Shown here piece by piece: positions 61,294 to 64,000 of a stretch of DNA of 64,000 nucleotides. The translations under genes were made by a program, and so were the position numbers. The notes under the pieces are model-generated. The model did not search any database. It was given only the letters and a program-made list of their open reading frames with translations, and had not been told where the DNA came from. This stretch comes from CBDAQV01 sp965199335 (GTDB lineage Bacteria; Pseudomonadota; Alphaproteobacteria; CALMVH01): NCBI GenBank assembly GCA_965199335.1, contig CBDAQZ010000004.1, forward strand, positions 682,001 through 746,000, in the 5' to 3' direction. Position 1 is the stretch's first letter, and the number at the start of each line of letters is the position of its first letter.

Positions 61294-63147
61294 ATGAAAA
61301 CGGCAGATGTCATTGTAATCGGCGGGGGGCATGCCGGCTGCGAAGCTGCCGCGGCCGCCGCCCGCATGGGTGCACAAACGACATTATTGACAGGATCGAT
61401 CGCCACCATCGGCGTAATGTCCTGCAATCCCGCCATCGGTGGCCTGGGCAAGGGTCACCTGGTGCGCGAGATCGACGCTTTCGACGGTATCATGGGCCGC
61501 GCCATCGACAAGGGCGGCATCCAGTTTCGTGTCCTGAACCGCAGCAAGGGCCATGCCGTGCGCGGTCCACGCGCCCAGGCCGACCGCAAGCTTTATGCAA
61601 GCGCCATACAAGGTATTCTTGCCAAGCAGTCCAATCTGACCATTGTCGAAGGCATGGCAGGGGAACTGCTGGTCGACAATGGCCGGATCGCGGGGGTCGT
61701 GACGGAAGCCGGCGAGGAATTCCGGGCAGCGGCAGTTGTATTGACGACGGGCACGTTCCTGAACGGCTTGATTCACATCGGTACCCGGCAGATACCCGCC
61801 GGTCGTGTCGGGGAAGCGCCTTCGATCGGGCTGGCGCAGAGCCTGCTTCGTCTAAACATGCCGATGGGCCGGCTGAAAACCGGTACACCGCCGCGCCTCG
61901 ACGGCAGGACCATAGATTGGGCCGGATTGGAAATGCAGCGCGGGGACGAGCCGCCGGAGCCGTTTTCCACACTGACGCGGGCCATAGAAACCCAGCAGGT
62001 GCCGTGCCATATCACCTATACCACGCCTGAAGTGCACACGCTGATCCGCGGCAATCTGCATGTCGCGCCCCTGTATTCCGGGCAGATCCAGGGTGTTGGC
62101 CCCCGTTATTGCCCCTCGATCGAGGACAAGATCGTACGCTTTGCCGACAAGGAACGACACCAGATATTCCTGGAGCCTGAGGGTCTCGACGACGACACGA
62201 TCTACCCAAACGGCATCTCCACATCCTTGCCGGAAGAGGTACAGATCGAGATGCTGCGGTGCATTCCCGGCCTTGAACATGCGACGATGCTGCGCCCGGG
62301 CTATGCCATCGAATACGATTATATCGACCCACGCAGCCTGAGCCATGGCCTGGAATCGCGCACGATCGCCGGCCTGTTCTGCGCCGGTCAGATCAATGGC
62401 ACCACCGGATACGAGGAGGCGGCGGCGCAGGGCCTGATGGCCGGGCTGAATGCTGCTAATGCCGCAGCGGGCACTGCGCCACTGATCCTGGACCGCGCCA
62501 GCGCCTATATCGGCGTAATGATCGATGACTTGGTAACGCGCGGCACGAGCGAACCCTATCGCATGTTTACTAGCCGCGCCGAATACCGCCTGAGCCTGCG
62601 CGCCGATAATGCCGATCTGCGGCTGAGCCCGATTGCCATGGCCCTGGGGTGCGTTGGACGAACAAGAACGGAAAGCTTTAGCGAAAAACAGGCCGAGATC
62701 GCGTCTGCCCGTAACTTCGCCGCCGCCAACGGCGCCAGCCCTAACGAACTGGCCAGGCATGGCATTATGGTCAACCAGGATGGCGTCAGGCGCGATTTCA
62801 TCGATTTGCTGCGTTATCCCGATGTCACGATCGAGCGCCTGTTCGATGTCTGGCCAGACCTGCGCACCTATTCCGCACCTGTGCTTGAGCAGCTTGAGAT
62901 CGAAGGCCGTTACGCCGGTTATGTCGAACGCCAGAGCGTCGACATCCGCGCCTATCGCAGAGATGAGGCCCTCGAGCTGCCACCGGAACTCGATTTCGAC
63001 AGCATCGGCAGCCTGTCCACCGAGATGCGGCAAAAACTGAAGGCGGCCCGGCCCGGCACGCTAGGGGCGGCGGAACGCATTCCCGGTGTAACGCCCGCTG
63101 CCCTGGTCGCCTTGCTCCGCCATGTCAGGAAGCGCGATGCAGCCTGA
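61294..63147 (+). CDS. mnmG: tRNA uridine 5-carboxymethylaminomethyl modification enzyme MnmG
   Basis: 617 residues. FAD-binding start VIVIGGGHAGCEAAAAAARMG, NPAIGGLGKGHLVREIDAFDG, the FRVLNRSKGHAVRGPRAQADR region and the GYEEAAAQGLMAGLNAA motif are conserved. It uses FAD and 5,10-methylene-THF with MnmE to modify U34. Its 3' end overlaps rsmG. Confidence 0.98.
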   Translation: MKTADVIVIGGGHAGCEAAAAAARMGAQTTLLTGSIATIGVMSCNPAIGGLGKGHLVREIDAFDGIMGRAIDKGGIQFRVLNRSKGHAVRGPRAQADRKLYASAIQGILAKQSNLTIVEGMAGELLVDNGRIAGVVTEAGEEFRAAAVVLTTGTFLNGLIHIGTRQIPAGRVGEAPSIGLAQSLLRLNMPMGRLKTGTPPRLDGRTIDWAGLEMQRGDEPPEPFSTLTRAIETQQVPCHITYTTPEVHTLIRGNLHVAPLYSGQIQGVGPRYCPSIEDKIVRFADKERHQIFLEPEGLDDDTIYPNGISTSLPEEVQIEMLRCIPGLEHATMLRPGYAIEYDYIDPRSLSHGLESRTIAGLFCAGQINGTTGYEEAAAQGLMAGLNAANAAAGTAPLILDRASAYIGVMIDDLVTRGTSEPYRMFTSRAEYRLSLRADNADLRLSPIAMALGCVGRTRTESFSEKQAEIASARNFAAANGASPNELARHGIMVNQDGVRRDFIDLLRYPDVTIERLFDVWPDLRTYSAPVLEQLEIEGRYAGYVERQSVDIRAYRRDEALELPPELDFDSIGSLSTEMRQKLKAARPGTLGAAERIPGVTPAALVALLRHVRKRDAA

Positions 63148-63748
63148 GGAGTTTGCCGATCTTTTCCCTGTTTCACGTGAAACACTGGACAAGCTGCGTA
63201 TCTACGAACGCCTGTTGCGAGAGTGGGGGCAAACCCTAAGCCTGGTCGGACGCGCCACGCTCGACGATATCTGGTCGCGCCACTTTGCGGATTCCGCCCA
63301 GCTGTTTCCCTTGATCAAAGGCAAGACACCCTTGCTGGACATGGGATCGGGCGCTGGGTTCCCCGGCATGGTACTGGCGATCATGGGGCTGAGACACGTC
63401 CATCTTTCTGATAACAATCAGAAAAAAACCGAGTTCCTGCGTACGGTGGCAAACGAGACCGCGACCCCGATTGTCATCGACAATTGCAAGGCGGAGGCAG
63501 TCCCCGATACCGGCTTCACCACCATTACGGCGCGCGGCCTCGCATCGCTGGACGAGTTGTTGCGGCTATCCTTTCGCCTTCATGGCAAACACACGCAGGG
63601 CCTGTTCCTGAAGGGAAAGTCGCACGTGGAAGAACTTGTGGCAGCCGATCGGGATTGGACCTATCACTGCGATATCATTCCCAGCGTCACCAGCGCCGAA
63701 TCCGCGATCCTGCGCATCACCCATCTTGAAAGGCGAAAAGCCGCATGA
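63137..63748 (+). CDS. rsmG: 16S rRNA m7G527 methyltransferase RsmG
   Basis: 203 residues. SAM-binding loop LLDMGSGAGFPGMVLAI, the FADSAQLFPLI segment and the late TARGLASLDELLRLS are typical of RsmG (GidB). The ATG at 63137 has AGGA upstream; an ATG five codons earlier is an alternative. The start overlaps mnmG by 11 nt. A parS site lies inside codons 12 to 16. Confidence 0.96.
   Translation: MQPEEFADLFPVSRETLDKLRIYERLLREWGQTLSLVGRATLDDIWSRHFADSAQLFPLIKGKTPLLDMGSGAGFPGMVLAIMGLRHVHLSDNNQKKTEFLRTVANETATPIVIDNCKAEAVPDTGFTTITARGLASLDELLRLSFRLHGKHTQGLFLKGKSHVEELVAADRDWTYHCDIIPSVTSAESAILRITHLERRKAA
63169..63184. promoter_or_regulatory. parS centromere-like site 2, inside rsmG
   Basis: A second exact TGTTTCACGTGAAACA, 1,932 bp from the first and within the rsmG coding region, where it encodes part of PVSRETL. 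The palindrome is therefore under both protein-coding and ParB-binding constraint. Confidence 0.95.
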
Positions 63749-64000
63749 CCCGGATACTCGCCATCGCCAATCAGAAGGGTGGGGTCGGCAAGACGACCAC
63801 CGCCGTCAATCTTGCCACGGCCTTGGCTGCCGTCGGCAAGACGGTGCTGCTGATCGATCTCGACCCGCAGGCCAATGCCTCGACCGGATTCGGCCTGATG
63901 CGCGACCCGGCGCGGCGCGGGACGTATGAAATCCTGGTCGGCGATGCGGATATCGAAACCGTCCTGGTCGATACGCCGGTGCCGAACCTCAAGATCGCAG
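63745..64000 (+). CDS. parA: Chromosome partitioning ATPase ParA (5' part, runs off window)
   Basis: The first 85 residues of a Soj/ParA ATPase. Deviant Walker A with signature lysine (ANQKGGVGKTTTAVNLATALA) and LLIDLDPQANAS. It overlaps the rsmG stop (ATGA). ParB should follow just outside the window. With the two parS sites it segregates the chromosomal origin. Confidence 0.95.
   Translation, partial: MTRILAIANQKGGVGKTTTAVNLATALAAVGKTVLLIDLDPQANASTGFGLMRDPARRGTYEILVGDADIETVLVDTPVPNLKIA

Overview
The window comes from a GC-rich alphaproteobacterial chromosome, most like the Rhodospirillales and relatives. Evidence for this: a CckA-type hybrid kinase beside flhB-fliR-fliQ-fliE-flgC-flgB, the class II flagellar regulator FliX, hem genes next to rho, mnmE-mnmG-rsmG-parA with two exact parS palindromes, an alphaproteobacterial SOS box (GAAC-N7-GAAC) before recA, and a CtrA-type TTAA-N7-TTAA site. 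The right end (mnmE to parA plus parS) should lie near the replication origin. I cannot name the species.

Layout. 1-10843: the 5' 10.8 kb of a giant minus-strand two-partner-secretion adhesin built of about 100 GLUG-like repeats; its end is off the window. 11000-12722: tRNA-Tyr, rlmB, an entericidin-like lipopeptide and a small unknown gene. 12846-21211 (all minus): tatA, hemE, hemH, hemJ, a lipoprotein, an AAA ATPase, rho and an ankyrin/kelch-like fusion. 21344-22483: a 31-residue hydrophobic peptide and a VapBC-like toxin-antitoxin pair. 22503-25859: fliX, flavin reductase, rsmE, aldo/keto reductase. 25947-28073: recA and, divergently, two overlapping receiver-domain genes that share its SOS-box region. 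28095-30690: EamA exporter, TrmB-like regulator and a divergent unknown gene. 30710-36567: cckA with the flagellar export/rod genes. 36777-39532: an orphan amino-acid-binding protein, then fhlB-like, unknown, fliO, fliP. 39614-48638: small lipoproteins, lptE, holA, psuK-psuG, a DUF4170 protein, hom, glpX, recJ. 48643-52628: glycosyltransferase, tRNA-Glu, a truncated foreign-looking gene, an Ogt homologue with altered active-site motif, a CtrA-box small gene, a DUF4349 remnant, a GlsB-type membrane protein and small genes. 52709-59482: histone-deacetylase-like protein, EpmA-like ligase, an HD protein with the full eukaryotic class I cyclic-nucleotide phosphodiesterase signature, an unknown gene, AsmA and two small unknowns. 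59608-64000: thioredoxin-like ferredoxin, mnmE, mnmG, rsmG, parA.

Functionally the window joins haem synthesis, cell-cycle/flagellar control (CckA, FliX, CtrA-type sites, flagellar export), DNA repair (RecA, RecJ, Ogt), tRNA/rRNA modification (MnmE, MnmG, RsmG, RsmE, RlmB) and chromosome partitioning. The least explained items are the giant adhesin with a hairpin covering its ribosome binding site, the SOS-linked receiver pair, the class I PDE-like protein, the 31-residue peptide and the altered Ogt. Promoters, operators and hairpins were read by eye and are predictions.
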